Assembly (NCBI GenBank): GCA_018398805.1
Contig: JAGFBZ010002567.1
Coordinates: 1,428,501-1,492,500, forward strand
Length of the DNA stretch: 64,000 bases
Direction of reading: 5' to 3'
Origin: Hirundichthys speculiger
Lineage: Eukaryota; Chordata; Actinopteri; Beloniformes; Exocoetidae
The translations under genes and the position numbers were made by a program. How positions within the stretch are numbered: position 1 is the stretch's first letter; every line of letters starts with the position of its first letter. Under the pieces are notes generated by a model that saw nothing but the letters and a program-made list of their open reading frames with translations, did not search any database and was not told the origin of the DNA. Below, piece after piece: positions 1 through 22,662 of the stretch.

Positions 1-1
1 A

Positions 2-325
2 CCTCCAGTTATCAGCATGCAAGCCACCAACACGGTCATGGTGATGACAGAAGGAGAGAAGAGCTGGGTCAGAGTGGGGAAAACAAAAGCATGGAAACTT
101 GTCAAACCAGAAGAGATGAAGGAGATTGTTCAAAAGCTTAATCCAGAATTGAATCGAATGTCGAGCGGGGAAAAGGCAGGGGTGGCGTTTGGAGTGATAG
201 CTATAATAGTGGTGGTGGCCATTTTGGCTGTGTTTCGAGTGAGGAAGAGGAGGCGGATGTCTACATTTAGGAGAAGTGGCTATGTGGAAATACATCAGGA
301 GGTGGAAAGGCAGATACAGAGATGA
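2..325 (+). CDS. 3' end of an unidentified single-pass membrane protein gene (partial)
   Basis: The frame is open from the first bases of the window to a TGA at 323-325, so this is the last coding exon or part of it; the 5' part lies outside. The visible segment has about 50 polar, mostly charged residues, then one hydrophobic segment (AGVAFGVIAIIVVVAILAVF) followed by a basic stop-transfer cluster (RVRKRRR), and a tail of about 20 residues ending EVERQIQR. This is the layout of a type I membrane protein with a short cytoplasmic tail. The tail has a Tyr (GYVEI) but no complete ITAM or ITIM that I can see. The internal ATG at 17 is in frame but need not be the start. AATAAA signals at 992 and 1000 fit a 3' UTR of about 0.7 kb. 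I do not recognise the family. Confidence 0.6.
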   Translation, partial: PPVISMQATNTVMVMTEGEKSWVRVGKTKAWKLVKPEEMKEIVQKLNPELNRMSSGEKAGVAFGVIAIIVVVAILAVFRVRKRRRMSTFRRSGYVEIHQEVERQIQR

Positions 326-991
326 AGCTTAAAAACAGCTCAGAGATATCATGTCTGTTGACTGCAGACATGATGTGAGAGATTTTTGTTAAACTTCTTT
401 GCTGATCTTTGCATTATTAATTGTTTAGATTAAAAAAAAACATTTTCACATGATTAAATGTGGTAGTTTAAGAAGCTTTGTCTTATTAACTTACAGACTT
501 TACATATTAGGCTGCAGTTTGTTGGCTGAGGGACAGATGTGATGCTGCTTAATCTGCCTCTCTCAGACTAGAGGGGTTTCTAGAAAAGCCCTGTGGGAAA
601 GTGAAGCTCCACTGTAGATTGGAAACACGTGATCTCCACTTTATGGAGCACTTTGCACAGATGTTATCGTACCCCAACCACTCAAGAGTGGAGGTTTTCA
701 GGTTTAGAGTGGAGCTCCACTTTCACAGTCTGCAGACTGATCCTCCTCTGGGAACTTTCTTTTCTGCAGACACTGGAAGTGGTTTTCAAACTCAAAAGTG
801 GAATATTACTGCCCTCATGAGGCCAACATGTTGCATGGCTTTTTTTTTCTATATTTTTTAAGCTTATTGAATGACTTTGTATTAAATGGTTAATAGCAAA
901 TGAAAAATTACAGGAGTTTTTGTGAACTTACAATTTGTACATTACTCAAGAGCATAGTACCCAACTGATGAGAACTTACCCATTTCCTTGC

Positions 992-1005
992 AATAAAATA
1001 ATAAA
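992..1005 (+). terminator. Tandem polyadenylation signals of the first gene
   Basis: AATAAA occurs at 992-997 and again at 1000-1005, about 0.67 kb after the stop codon of the membrane-protein exon. No other gene on this strand ends nearby, so these most simply mark that transcript's 3' end. Confidence 0.5.
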
Positions 1006-1020
1006 AAAGCATTAAGAATC

Positions 1021-3213
1021 ATTTCTTTTTTATATTTGTAACTTTATGTATTATGCTACTAAAACCTTTCTGTAGGAGTAGTAATTGAAATTATGTAAAA
1101 ATGAAACAAAATCTGTTTCCATTTTCAAGCGTTATTTGTGCACGTCATGTCTCCCACCAAACTTTGGAACGTCTATGAAATAACTCAATAGGTGGCAGGA
1201 TACACAAATAACGGACAAAACAAGATCTAAAGAGTGTTATTGTTTAGATCACAGAAAATGGTGAGCTCTGTTCAGCCACCGGAGTAATCTGAAGCACTCT
1301 TTCTAGCAAGCTTGTAGTCTTTGTACCACACGTGATAAGTTTTCAGACACTAAAATGAACCAAATTCAGGTTTCCACTCACATATATACACACACAATAC
1401 ACCACAATGATAAAGCAAAACTGTGTTTGTGCAGTGGTTAGTTCATTTACATAATGCTTTCCACTTTTCACTTAGTTTGTGGTTCAGTTCATACATTTCT
1501 AGGATGTGGGCTTGGTTTTCTTGGTATTTTTCTTGCTAATACGGAACCATTTGCTACAGACCGATATCTTGAAATCACTGGTTAAAGTTATTCATAGTAG
1601 ACTGAAGCTTCCTCTTTACTTTTTCAGCATCATTTCCCTCCAATCTGAGGTTTCTCCTTGCCCTTAGCACAGTAAAATATCTCCACAGAATGTTGCTGCC
1701 ATTACCGTGTCTGACTATAGGGATGGTATAAATGAGATCTCTCACTTGTTTTTTGCACACTTAGGGCTCCTGTAGGGGATTAGAGCCAAATGACTAAATC
1801 ATAATAACTTGAAAGGATTTTCCTTTTCATTGTCAGCACGTCAGCAGGCCAACATAAACATTTTAGAGACAAAATGTTACTCTGTGATGTCTCCACTTTA
1901 AAAGCCTTCTTGATGGAGGCTGCAACAGTACTCATCCTTTTATAAGGTTTCTACTGCCTGCACAAAAAGAAGTGGATATTAATAGCTGTAAACTTCTTCT
2001 CCAGATCGTCTCCAGATTTGTATTTTGACATAAATGTTTCTGAAGTAAATAACTGCCAGAAGTAGGACACATCAAAGCATCAGCGCCATAACAAACGGTG
2101 GAAAAATCATACGCAAATGGAATATTTCACTTACTAAATTACAAATGAATCCGGGAACATGTAAACACAACACTGAAGAACTTACTGGGTTTTTTGAATA
2201 TAATGACAAGTCAGGACTAAAAACTGAATCTCTCTGTCTCAAGTTAAATAAAATCTCTTGCGGGGTGCAGAAAGACACTTTTATCTTCCTTGAGCGCACT
2301 GAGAAAACCACCAACATTCCACCCATAAATAGACAAGGGCAAAGATGACTTCATGAGGTTTGGCGAAACTATCAGTACAAAGACGGACAAACACAGTCCC
2401 AACAGACACACATTCATGCAGACAAAAATCCAAACGAATACATACAGACATCTATGCACACACAGTGTTCAGACAAGTGGTCATCTTGTTCATCTTTTCT
2501 CTCGTGACTACAGATTAATCCCCCCTCCCCCACTCATGCACGTGCAAACACATACGGTGCAGGGTGCAGAGGGGGATTTGCAAAACTGGGTCTTGAGCAT
2601 TAAAACAGACCCACTCATGCTGAGCAAACCGGTAAGGCCTCCAGGGGAAAGAGACAGAGAGAGGAAGAGTGAGAATGCTGCGATCACACCACTCAAAAAC
2701 AGGAAAAGTCCCTCCTTTTCAAAAGGCGGAGGACTGCCCAAGGAGTGCACCCGACAGGCTTTCAGCACACTCTGCATTCAGGGCCAGACCCGACGCTCTC
2801 TCAACTGTGACTTCATTTTCAGCGGGACCAAGATTCCAGTTTGTCTTTCATCATTTACTATCTGCTGTACCACTAATGAAAAGGAACAACCTTAAATCAA
2901 AGAGAGGGGGTTTTAAAGGAGAAGAAAGCCCCACCTTGACAACTTCTGCAGGAGGACACAATCGGTAGGACAAAAATACAAAGTCAAAGGCTTGAGTGTA
3001 TGTTCTTTTGTGGCGCATCTCTTTGTTGTACTTGGTTTTTCCCACCGACATGATTTCAATAGCAGGATTATTTCCTCCATAAAACACAAAGGATTAAAAC
3101 CCTCATCTGCATTCATAGTCTTACAAACAAAGAAGCTTTAAATAATGCTTTGTTAGATACTACTTCAGTATAATGAAAGGGGTTTAACAACAAATGTTTC
3201 TTTCTCGCTCTTC
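1021..3213. other. Intergenic region upstream of the perforin gene; nothing definite
   Basis: No coding exon with convincing codon use or splice sites was found on either strand. The longer open frames here (for example 2353-2895) are low-complexity, Thr/His/Pro-rich readings of CA-rich sequence. The 5' untranslated exon and promoter of the perforin gene should lie in this interval, but I cannot place them. Confidence 0.5.
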
Positions 3214-3240
3214 AGTGTGTTTTACAACATTTAGGTAACC

Positions 3241-6025
3241 ATGCAAGCAGGAGAGCACCAGTGGAGACATTTTTTCCCTGTTTATATTGGCCTTAACGTT
3301 GGCAGTCCAGAGAGTCCAGAGCTGTCGGACTGGAACAGGGGCAGAGTGTGAGAAAGCTCCTTTTGTCCCGGGCCACAACCTCGCTGGGGAGGGCTTTGAT
3401 GTGGTTCGGCTGCGTCGAACAGGAGCATACATCATTAATGTCAAAGCACATCTGGCTGATAACCACACCTGCACGTTGTGTCCAAACCGCTTCCAAAAAG
3501 GACAGGTGAAACTTTAAAACCAACTGTTTGACCCTCTGTTCTGACGATTTTTGTGACTGACTCACCTAGACTAAACTGAACTGCCTATTCAGTCCAAACA
3601 TGTGTTTCCTATTCTTTCCTCTTCCTCCTCTGTACCCCTCCAACCACTTTAATATTCCACACTTCCTTTAACTATTTTTTTCCCCCTCACCGCTTGGATC
3701 CCATGGAATGTTCTGCCTTCCAGGTCCAAAGGCTCCCAGCATCAGTGCTGGACTGGCGTCCCTTCAGTCGCTGCAGTAAGCAGCTCTCTAGTGCGCTCCA
3801 CCACTCTGTGGACTCCCTGCTTCGCAGCTCCAGCTCCCTCGTCAACAACAACTGGGGACTGGGTTTGAGCCTTGATAACGTTGGCCAGGGAGTGATGGGA
3901 GGAAGTCGCTCAGATCTGGCCAAGTTTGCTCGTTTGCAGCACAGTGTGGACAAAGCTACTTTTGCCATTCATGAAATCAGCTGCACCTACTACAGGTAAC
4001 ACGGGTTTGCAAATATGATAATAAATTAATTACAATGCTATTTAAAAAAAAAAAAAAAGTTAAATTCCATGTTCCATGCCATAATTCCTTTTGACAAAAG
4101 AAAACACGTGAAAGACTCTGAACTTTGACCTTGAGTACTAAAACAGAATTTCTGTGATGCTTTTATAATAACTACATAATGCATTTCATTGTTTACTGTA
4201 AGAGATTGGGTTTGAGCTGTTCTAGATTAGAGTTTAATGGACAACCCAGTTATTTTGATGCCCAAATGTAAGTCAACCAAAGCTTGTAGTTCCTTACATG
4301 ACCACTAGAGGCTGGGTCCAAAAAGTAAGTCAGTTTGCACCAACATCTCCCACCTCTGCTTTTATTGTCTTCATAGCTCGGTTTCACATCCAGTGGGGAG
4401 CGCAGGGGGATATTTAAAATAAATAAATGAATAAATAAAATCTATTAGTTAAAATAATATTAAACCACAAATTTATGCATAATTAGGGCTGTGTTTCTTG
4501 GAGTGATAACTAGTAATTGTCGAGGTTTGCCAAAGATGTACTGACATTAGTCATTTTAAATATCAAACAGCATTACATAACATTTTAAATACATCGATTA
4601 CAGTCTGTCATTTATACCTAGGTTGGTATTATTTTATACTTTTAAATCTGTCACTTGAAAAGTTAGTTAAAAGTTATTTTAGATAACGCATGAAGGTGAA
4701 CTTATATATGCTACTGGTTCCCGTAAAGTCTACAAGTTTGCACATTTAGCTTCATAATTACTTAAACACACAGCAGTATGTCTTTGTTACAGAAAGGCTG
4801 AATTATGTTGTCACTGTGTTATGGTTGAGCTCAACATGGCTTATGTTTTTTGTTTTTTTTTTTTAGCTACAGGCTGGCTGATCATCCCCAGCTGAGTGCA
4901 GAGTTCACAAAACATCTGAAGAGACTCCCACAGAGTTTAAACTCGACCCAGAACAGAGCCCTATACAGACGGCTCATCGACACCTACGGGACACACTACA
5001 TACACCAGGTCAGGGACATTTAAGGACGTCTTTTCCAGCCTTTTAGTAGAGATGCTAAATCGTTTTTAGTCTAGCACTGTTGTGCAAAATATAGCTGAAG
5101 ATGACGAGGCCTTTATTCTGGTGTTTTTGTTTGTTAGGTCCAGCTCGGCGGTAAGGTGAAGCGAATCACTGCCTTCAGGACCTGCCTGGCCACGCTGAAG
5201 GGCTTCTCAGACGTAGAGATCAAAAACTGCCTGAATTTTGAACTCCGCCTGGCTCTTGGCTTTCTCCCTGGTAACGCGTCTTTCTCAAACAAGTGCGGCG
5301 GCCTCGTGAAAGGCAATATGAGCATGGGCTTCTACCAGGGGTTCATGACCCATAAGACTGAGGTAATTGGAGGGGAGAGGTACTTTCCTGACATCCTCTA
5401 CCATCAGGACCCATCAGAAGCATACCACAGCTGGATGAACAGTCTCCATGACAACCCTGATGTGGTTTCTTATGCCATCTTCCCTCTGCATAATTTGGTG
5501 GAAGATCCACAGATCAGCGGGAACCTGAGAAGCGCAGTCACAGAGTATATTAAAGAGAACCAGCTGCAAGAGGACCAGCTTGGTTTCAAGAACTGCTCCC
5601 CGACCCCAAACCTGGACCATAACTGTTGTCCTTTAAGGGCCGGCAGAGGAACGCTGAGACTGGAGATCCACAGAGCAGCGGGGCTCAGGGCCGACACGTT
5701 CACTAAAACAGATGCCTACGTGAAAATCTTCTACAGTGGCATGTATGAGGAGACCGAGACAGTGATGGACAACAACGATCCCGTGTGGAATGCCACTTAT
5801 GATTTTGGTTCAGTGGAGCTAGGTCAGGAGTTGAGGTTTGAAGTCTGGGATAGGGATGTCCTTTATAATGACATGGCAGGTCGGTGCGTTATTTATCCTG
5901 AGAAAGGAAGGCATTCATTAAGCTGCCAGCTGCGCAAAGGAGTTCTGTATTTCACCTACACCGTTACATGCGACGCCCATTTGACAGGTTTCAGGTGTGG
6001 ACGATACTCTCCAAATGCCGAGTAG
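3241..6025 (+). CDS. prf1: Perforin-1-like pore-forming protein (MACPF + C2), four coding exons
   Basis: The product is a secreted cytolytic effector of cytotoxic lymphocytes that binds target membranes through a calcium-dependent C2 domain and oligomerises into pores through its MACPF domain. Exons read here are about 3239-3505, 3724-3995, 4867-5008 and 5138-6025 (stop TGA-type end at 6023-6025 in frame with 5156). Junctions are GT-AG and phases agree (0, 2, 0). From 3287 the spliced frame gives 506 codons plus stop, near the family's usual 500-590. A hydrophobic signal-like stretch is followed by the Cys-rich start (RTGTGAECEKAPFVPGHNL), as in perforin-1. The MACPF signature appears as YGTHY at the end of exon 3. 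The last exon holds a short CC-containing linker and a C2 domain with candidate Ca-binding Asp in TKTDAYV, DNNDPVW and VWDRDVLYND. The start is unresolved: the frame has a TAA at 3236-3238 and no ATG before the signal-like stretch, while ATG 3241 is in another frame. Teleosts carry several perforin paralogues, so the exact copy is not assigned. Confidence 0.9.
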
Positions 6026-6275
6026 ATTTTCTACACGTATTATGTTGAGTGATTTTTGTCTTATGTTTTTTTTTTTTTTTTTTTTTTTAATTTCTGATGA
6101 GGTATTTGTAAATTGAAATTTAGGCAGAAACACTTTCACATGTTAGATAAGCACTTTTATTGCCTGTTATTTTGACAGTAGTAAGAAAAAATAATTAGTT
6201 GAATTCTATGTAAATGTAATGGTTCTATAATAACCAATCATTGTCAAAGTTCTTGGGCATTCCTTGTACATATCA

Positions 6276-6281
6276 AATAAA
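6276..6281 (+). terminator. Polyadenylation signal of the perforin-like gene
   Basis: AATAAA about 250 bases after the perforin stop codon, following an AT-rich 3' UTR that includes an 18-base T run near 6067-6088. It is the first canonical signal after the stop codon on this strand. Confidence 0.65.
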
Positions 6282-8690
6282 GACATTTTGATTTAGAAAC
6301 CAACATTTTCTCATCTAAATCCCATCCTTTCTTAAGCTGTAGCAGTTAAGGCTCTCAAAGTTCCCTGAATCAAACATAGAAAAACTAAACTCTGTGGACA
6401 GAAGTTGGAGAAGCAGCAATTACAACATGGAGCAAGAATCTCACAGAAATAGAAACCGTCTGCAGGAACGGAGGATGGAAATTTTCCTAACAAGCACAGA
6501 GATTCTTAGCCATCTACAAAAAGCATTGAAGCTATAATACATAAAGTGGGTGTAATTACAAGCTGACCATGAATCTTTACTCTCTCAGATAGTTTTTGTC
6601 ATTTCTAGATTGCAAATGACAGAAATAAAGTAGTTCTGCATAAAATGTGTGATCATCATCTTTAAATAAATAAATCTTATAAACGTAGACACATTTGCTT
6701 CTAAGCATTCAAGCAACACTCCTTTTTGGGTTTCAACAGATATAAAACCTCTAACGTGTAGAGAAGCCTTTAAATATTATACATTGCTAAAACATCTGGG
6801 TCTGTCTTTAATTTTGACTCCCTCATCTCTGATATATTGTACAGCAGTGGTGCGCAAACTGTGGTACGCTTACCACCGGTGGTACGCTGGGGAACGTCAG
6901 GACTTTCCACATTTTCACTTTTATTTTTTTTTATTAAATTGGAAACATACAATGGAAGGAATAAACATCTCTCCTGTGAATTTAAAGCTAATTGAGAAGG
7001 CATACATGGCTATATTTTAAAATTGGTCATCATGGTGGTACTCAGAGAGCTGAACAGTTTCTCAGGTGGTACGCAGTATTAAAAGTTTGAGAACCGCTGT
7101 TGTACAGTAATTTTTCTGAACAGGGATGGCACCACCTAGTGTTGCTTGAGAGGGCCTACTTTTGGTTCACCTGAGTAAACTAGTGATATTAGTGATAAAC
7201 TAAGTCAGTGGAAAAGTTATTAAAAGCACCAGGACAGAGCAGTGGGGTTTTACCAAGTCAAAGGTTGGGGAAACATGATGAACTCTTACTTCTCAGCAGC
7301 TACCTGCGCCACCTGCTGGCAGCTACTTTATTCTTTGAGCCTCATTATAGATGATGACTGAGCTGTTTCAGTGTGAGGCAGACTGAGACATTTACTCAAC
7401 GAACCAGAGGAGGTCAAGTAGTTTGTTGAGGGCAAGTCATTGAGTTGAATCAAATGTCTAGTGGTTCCTGGTGAAGATGAGGAGGAGGTTGTCTGGACTT
7501 CAGGAGGTCATGAAGAAACACACAAAGAACCTCATTGTAACATTCCTGGAAATGTTGAAAATTCCTTTCCTGAAACTGATTTCAATCTGTGAAGTGTTGG
7601 AATAATTCTGTCTTGGACAAAAAGGTTATTGATGAAAAACTAAGCTTAATTCAAAGATTCAAATTCTACAGAACTGGCTCATTTTCATTCTCTCTGAAAA
7701 TGTTTAAAAGTGATGCCACCAATTCTTTCCAAAATCAGCTAGTTTTCTTTCCTAAGTGAGACTATGTCGTATTGGCATTTCATACATGTTAATAAAGCAC
7801 TAATTTACTTTGACTGCACAGTCACACAGACATAATGCTGTGTCTAGTGTTTCAACTGGTGTTCTTGTAATTACTCGGACAAATTTCCAGTGCTGCGAAG
7901 TATTCCCAGAAATTAGTCTGGAAGATGAAAGCAAATTACCACTAAAATCCACTCACGCAGAGGCAATTAGTGTGGCTCCTGGGGAGGAGGCTCGGATAAA
8001 GACCTGAAGCTGGAAACCCGCAAAAGACATCAAAGAGTGGATTGAGATGCGTCACCAGCACTGCAATACGCTTTTCCATTGATACAGGTAAATAATTGAA
8101 ACAATTTAGGAGAAGAAACAGACTGAAAGTTGCAAAAATAATTCATTGGGTGCCAATTTTAGAAGCACTAATGACAGAGAACCAGATTTCTTTTAAGAGC
8201 TTTTACGACTCCTAATGTAGACCAGCTGCTTTGGATTAGCAGAGGACCGCTGACAATTCAAGACTCATTTAACAGATTTCAAGGGTAGAAAATAGTCTCT
8301 GAATGTTGAGAAGATTGCGAGATCACAACACGTTACTGTAGATTTTAAAATCTTTTCTAATAAATTGTATCTTACTTTGAATTCATTTCTTGATGAGCAT
8401 TAGTAGACAGAGAGTCCCTCTGCATTTTAGCTATGAAAAAGCATTCCTACATGTCTTGTATTGGCTCCATACCACACACCAACTTTTCCTTCACGATTTC
8501 ACAAAAGACAGCATTACCTCCACTAAAATATTTAAGGTACATTCTCATACTCAACTTACCACTGCTTAAATTAGTGTATAAAAGTTTCAAGTCTTTTATC
8601 AGAAAAGTAGAAGAATTCATAGAGGAATATATAACATTTTCTTATTAGCAGCTGCTCATTCAGCCCAACAATCATGCTAGGAACACACAA
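6282..8690. other. Gap between convergent perforin and smarcad1 genes
   Basis: Both flanking genes end here (perforin from the left, smarcad1 from the right). Apart from the hAT-type MITE at 6845-7099 I see no gene: the open frames are short and lack splice sites or recognisable composition. Confidence 0.5.
6845..7099. mobile_element. 255-bp hAT-type MITE with perfect 8-bp target-site duplication
   Basis: The element starts CAGTGGTGCGCAAACT and ends AGTTTGAGAACCGCTG, which are imperfect terminal inverted repeats. It is bracketed by a perfect 8-bp direct repeat TTGTACAG (6837-6844 and 7100-7107). An 8-bp duplication and CAG...CTG ends are the hallmark of hAT transposons. The interior has no transposase, only repeated 'gtggtacgc' words near both ends, so it is non-autonomous. 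Confidence 0.85.
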
Positions 8691-8693
8691 ATA

Positions 8694-8711
8694 TTTATTC
8701 CAATATTTATT
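8694..8711 (-). terminator. Polyadenylation signals for smarcad1
   Basis: On the minus strand AATAAA is present at 8699-8694 and 8711-8706, about 0.8 kb beyond the smarcad1 stop codon at 9510. The interval 8712-9509 is AT-rich without an open frame on the minus strand and is read as 3' UTR. Other weaker possibilities exist, so the true cleavage site is inferred. Confidence 0.5.
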
Positions 8712-9509
8712 ATCCAGTTTAAATATGAACCTCAAAAACATACAAAGACCATGAGCAACTTGAACTTACAAAAACACACTTAGTAAAAGCTAGTACAGTA
8801 ACACTTTTACACAAACAGACTGGCCACTTATACAGTACATAAATGCCGCAGCTGCCTCTTAACTCATGTCTTCCTTGGCTTAAGGTATTTTAAGGAGTAT
8901 AAACAGCTTAAAAGCCAATTCAAGCACTTTTTGCTTTACTTTTTGTCCTAGTTTTTCTTCATCTTGTAAATTAAATTCATCGACAACAAAAAACACCATG
9001 TACTTGCAAGTGTAAAAGGCCAGTTAGTCTTGGATGGCAGATTTACTTGACATTTGGATGAAGCTAAAGCATGTTAAGCTGTTATATGACCCTTTCGCAC
9101 CAAATGAAACATGCCCTGTGGCTCATCGAAACTGAACTCTGACAGTGGCACATTGTGAGCTCAATGAGCACCAGAATGCAGCGAGGAACCATCGTCACGC
9201 AACGCAAGCCACTGAAACGAATGAGCATCAGTGCATAAATGTGCCATCATTGCATTTGGTGGAAAAGTGCCAATACTTACTGGTCTTGCTATCAAAATAA
9301 GAACAAAAACTGAGAGCATGTATTTAGAAAAAAAAATAAATCTTAGGCACAGTTTCCATGCTAAAGAGTTTTTCATGGCAGTATATAGTTTACAGTAGTC
9401 CTCTTGTTTACACACAAATGTGTGTGTTAAGTTATAACAGTCAAGTTCTCTCAGGAAGAGTGCCATCAAAATTGCATTTGTCCACATACAAATCTGATGT
9501 ACCTGAATA

Positions 9510-20906
<11,397 letters not shown>

Positions 20907-21290
20907 TTCCGCTGGGCTTTGCAGTGACTGGTAACGGCAGCTCTTTGTCTCTTTCTTCACAGCAGTATTTTCTTTGTAGTGTGCAGTCACAATGTGATCG
21001 TCCAGCTAACGTCAGATGTTAGCAAAGGGGCCGGGAGCCAATCCAACACCGGCGACAGTTTTAAGGTTTGTCAACTCCTCTTTTTCCTTGGTCCTAATGT
21101 TTTAACGTTGACTGCCAATTTGAAACGCTTGTGAAAATTCAGGCTAGGTAAAATTAGACTCAGGATGTTGTTGAGTTAATACCGACTGCACAGTTTCCCG
21201 CTAACCCAGTCAGCCTCAGCGGAAGCTTTACCGGCACGGCTCCACGACTAATTGGACGGAGGAGGAAGGGGGCGGGAACTGCATAAGCAG
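20907..21290 (-). promoter_or_regulatory. 5' UTR and promoter region of smarcad1
   Basis: The sequence upstream of ATG 20906 becomes richer in GC and CpG than its surroundings. It includes a CCAAT word (21037-21041) and a GC box-like GGGGGCGGGA near 21268-21277. No TATA box is evident, as is usual for a housekeeping chromatin gene. The transcription start cannot be set from sequence alone. Confidence 0.45.
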
Positions 21291-21914
21291 AGTCAAGATA
21301 GTGCACTGTATCACACTTCCGTTTCTGCTCGAATTCCGTTGTACGGATAGGTTGTACAAACTGAATGGGGGTGAATAATAACCTAGTGTTCACATATACT
21401 GATTCCATCCCACAACCAACCAAAGCCACCTGTGGTATATTTAGAGTTATCTAATTTACTGAGTGCGGAGAAGACACAATCGACTGCACGTCGGCCCTAC
21501 CGTACAGTACACTCGCGTTGAATAAGAACAGGGGGTGACTTATCTTGACATTTTCCTCTCTTACGAAACCAAAAGTGTAGTGATGTAAGGGAATTGTCCG
21601 CGAGTCTGTAACCACTTTATTAAGCGAAAGGAATATCGCCTCGTTTGTTAATCTGTATCAGTATTTGGGATCTTAGACGCAGTATTTTACGTTTTGTATA
21701 GGGAGGAAATACTGACAGTGGATGACAGGTCCGACTGTGGTGTTGGCATCATTTTTTTTTTTCCATAGAAAAAAATAGACATAGTTTTACAACATATGTT
21801 GTGCCTGTCTTGGTATAACTGTGAATTAAATGATCTGTAAATCCTTACTTTGTTTTTCTTACCTTGTTTTTTCAGCTTTTTTGGGACTGAAATATTTTCT
21901 ATATTATCTACAAC

Positions 21915-22037
21915 CACTGGTGACCTGTCCAGGGTGAACCCCTGCCTTTCACCCGAAGAGAGCTGGGATAGACTCCAGCAGATCCCCGTGACCCAGCACA
22001 GGATTAAATGGGCATAGATAATGGATGGATGGATGGA
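21915..22037 (+). repeat. Retroelement tail fragment ending in GGAT units
   Basis: A fragment with the words GACCTGTCCAGGGTG, GAGAGCTGGGATAGACTCC and CAGATCCCCGTGACCC, ending in three GGAT/ATGG units. The same block recurs at 22333 (inverted), 25811, 27330, 35060 and 39815. It is the 3' part of a dispersed fish non-LTR element or the SINE that uses its tail; the family name is not assigned. Confidence 0.65.
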
Positions 22038-22044
22038 ACATCTA

Positions 22045-22270
22045 CAGCCACGTTTCCAAAAAGGGTTGCACTGTGTTTCCAGATCATGTTCACATAGGCT
22101 GGAGTGTCTTTTTTTTTTTTTTTTTGCATGATAGAGCTTTAACCTGCATTTGTGGATGGCACAGTGACCTTTGTTCTTGAACAGTGATTTTCAGATGTTT
22201 TAGGGCCCATGCACTGCTTTCCATTACACAATCAAGCTTATTTTTAATGCAGTGCCTCCCAGGGCCGGAA
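22045..22270. repeat. Diverged DNA-transposon-like dispersed repeat
   Basis: The stretch contains words such as GCATGATAGAGCTTTAACC and CCATTACACAATC that I recognise as recurrent in fish genomes within old DNA-transposon coding remnants. It is heavily decayed and interrupted by a 17-base T run. The family is not assigned. Confidence 0.35.
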
Positions 22271-22332
22271 GATCATGAGAATCCAATACTGGTTCTCAGC
22301 TTGTCCCCTGTATGCAGAGGTTTCTCCATATT

Positions 22333-22466
22333 CTATCCATTCATTATCTATACCTGCTGATTCCTGTGCAGGGTCACGGGGACCTTCTGGAGTCTATCCA
22401 AGTTCTCTTCAGGTAAAAGGCAGGGGTACACCCTGGACAGGTCATCAGTGCATCAAAGGGCCACTA
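22333..22466 (-). repeat. Inverted copy of the retroelement tail
   Basis: On the minus strand this reads the same block as 21915-22037: GACCTGTCCAGGGTGTACCC, then the GAGTCTATCC...GGGTCACGG region and the TATGGATAATG end. It lies about 300 bases from the plus-strand copy, so the two form a loose inverted pair. Confidence 0.55.
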
Positions 22467-22614
22467 ACCAGATCCCCAGAATCTTCATATGACATTCAAT
22501 ACTGTAAATTATGTGATAGCCTAATCAAAATATTTGCAATTTTATGGTGAGGATAATTACTCTGATATGAATGACTGTCTTTCTTTACTTTTAAGAGACT
22601 ATGCTTCATTCATT

Positions 22615-22662
22615 TCCCTACAGGAATTAATAAAGTATTTTTGAATTGAACTGAACTGAACT
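22615..22662 (+). repeat. Non-LTR retrotransposon tail remnant
   Basis: The sequence CCCTACAGGAATTAATAAAG is followed by short repeats of TTGAA and CTGAA. This is the typical 3' end of a fish non-LTR element with a short-motif tail. Only the last few tens of bases remain. Confidence 0.4.

Noticed and set aside
600..745. Possible inverted repeat with GTGAAGCTCCACT and AGTGGAGCTCCACTTTCAC
   Set aside because: The arms are short and interrupted by a 6-base insertion. No duplication or further structure supports an element.
2353..2895. 180-codon plus-strand frame
   Set aside because: Thr/His/Pro-rich reading of CA-rich sequence with no splice context or family resemblance.
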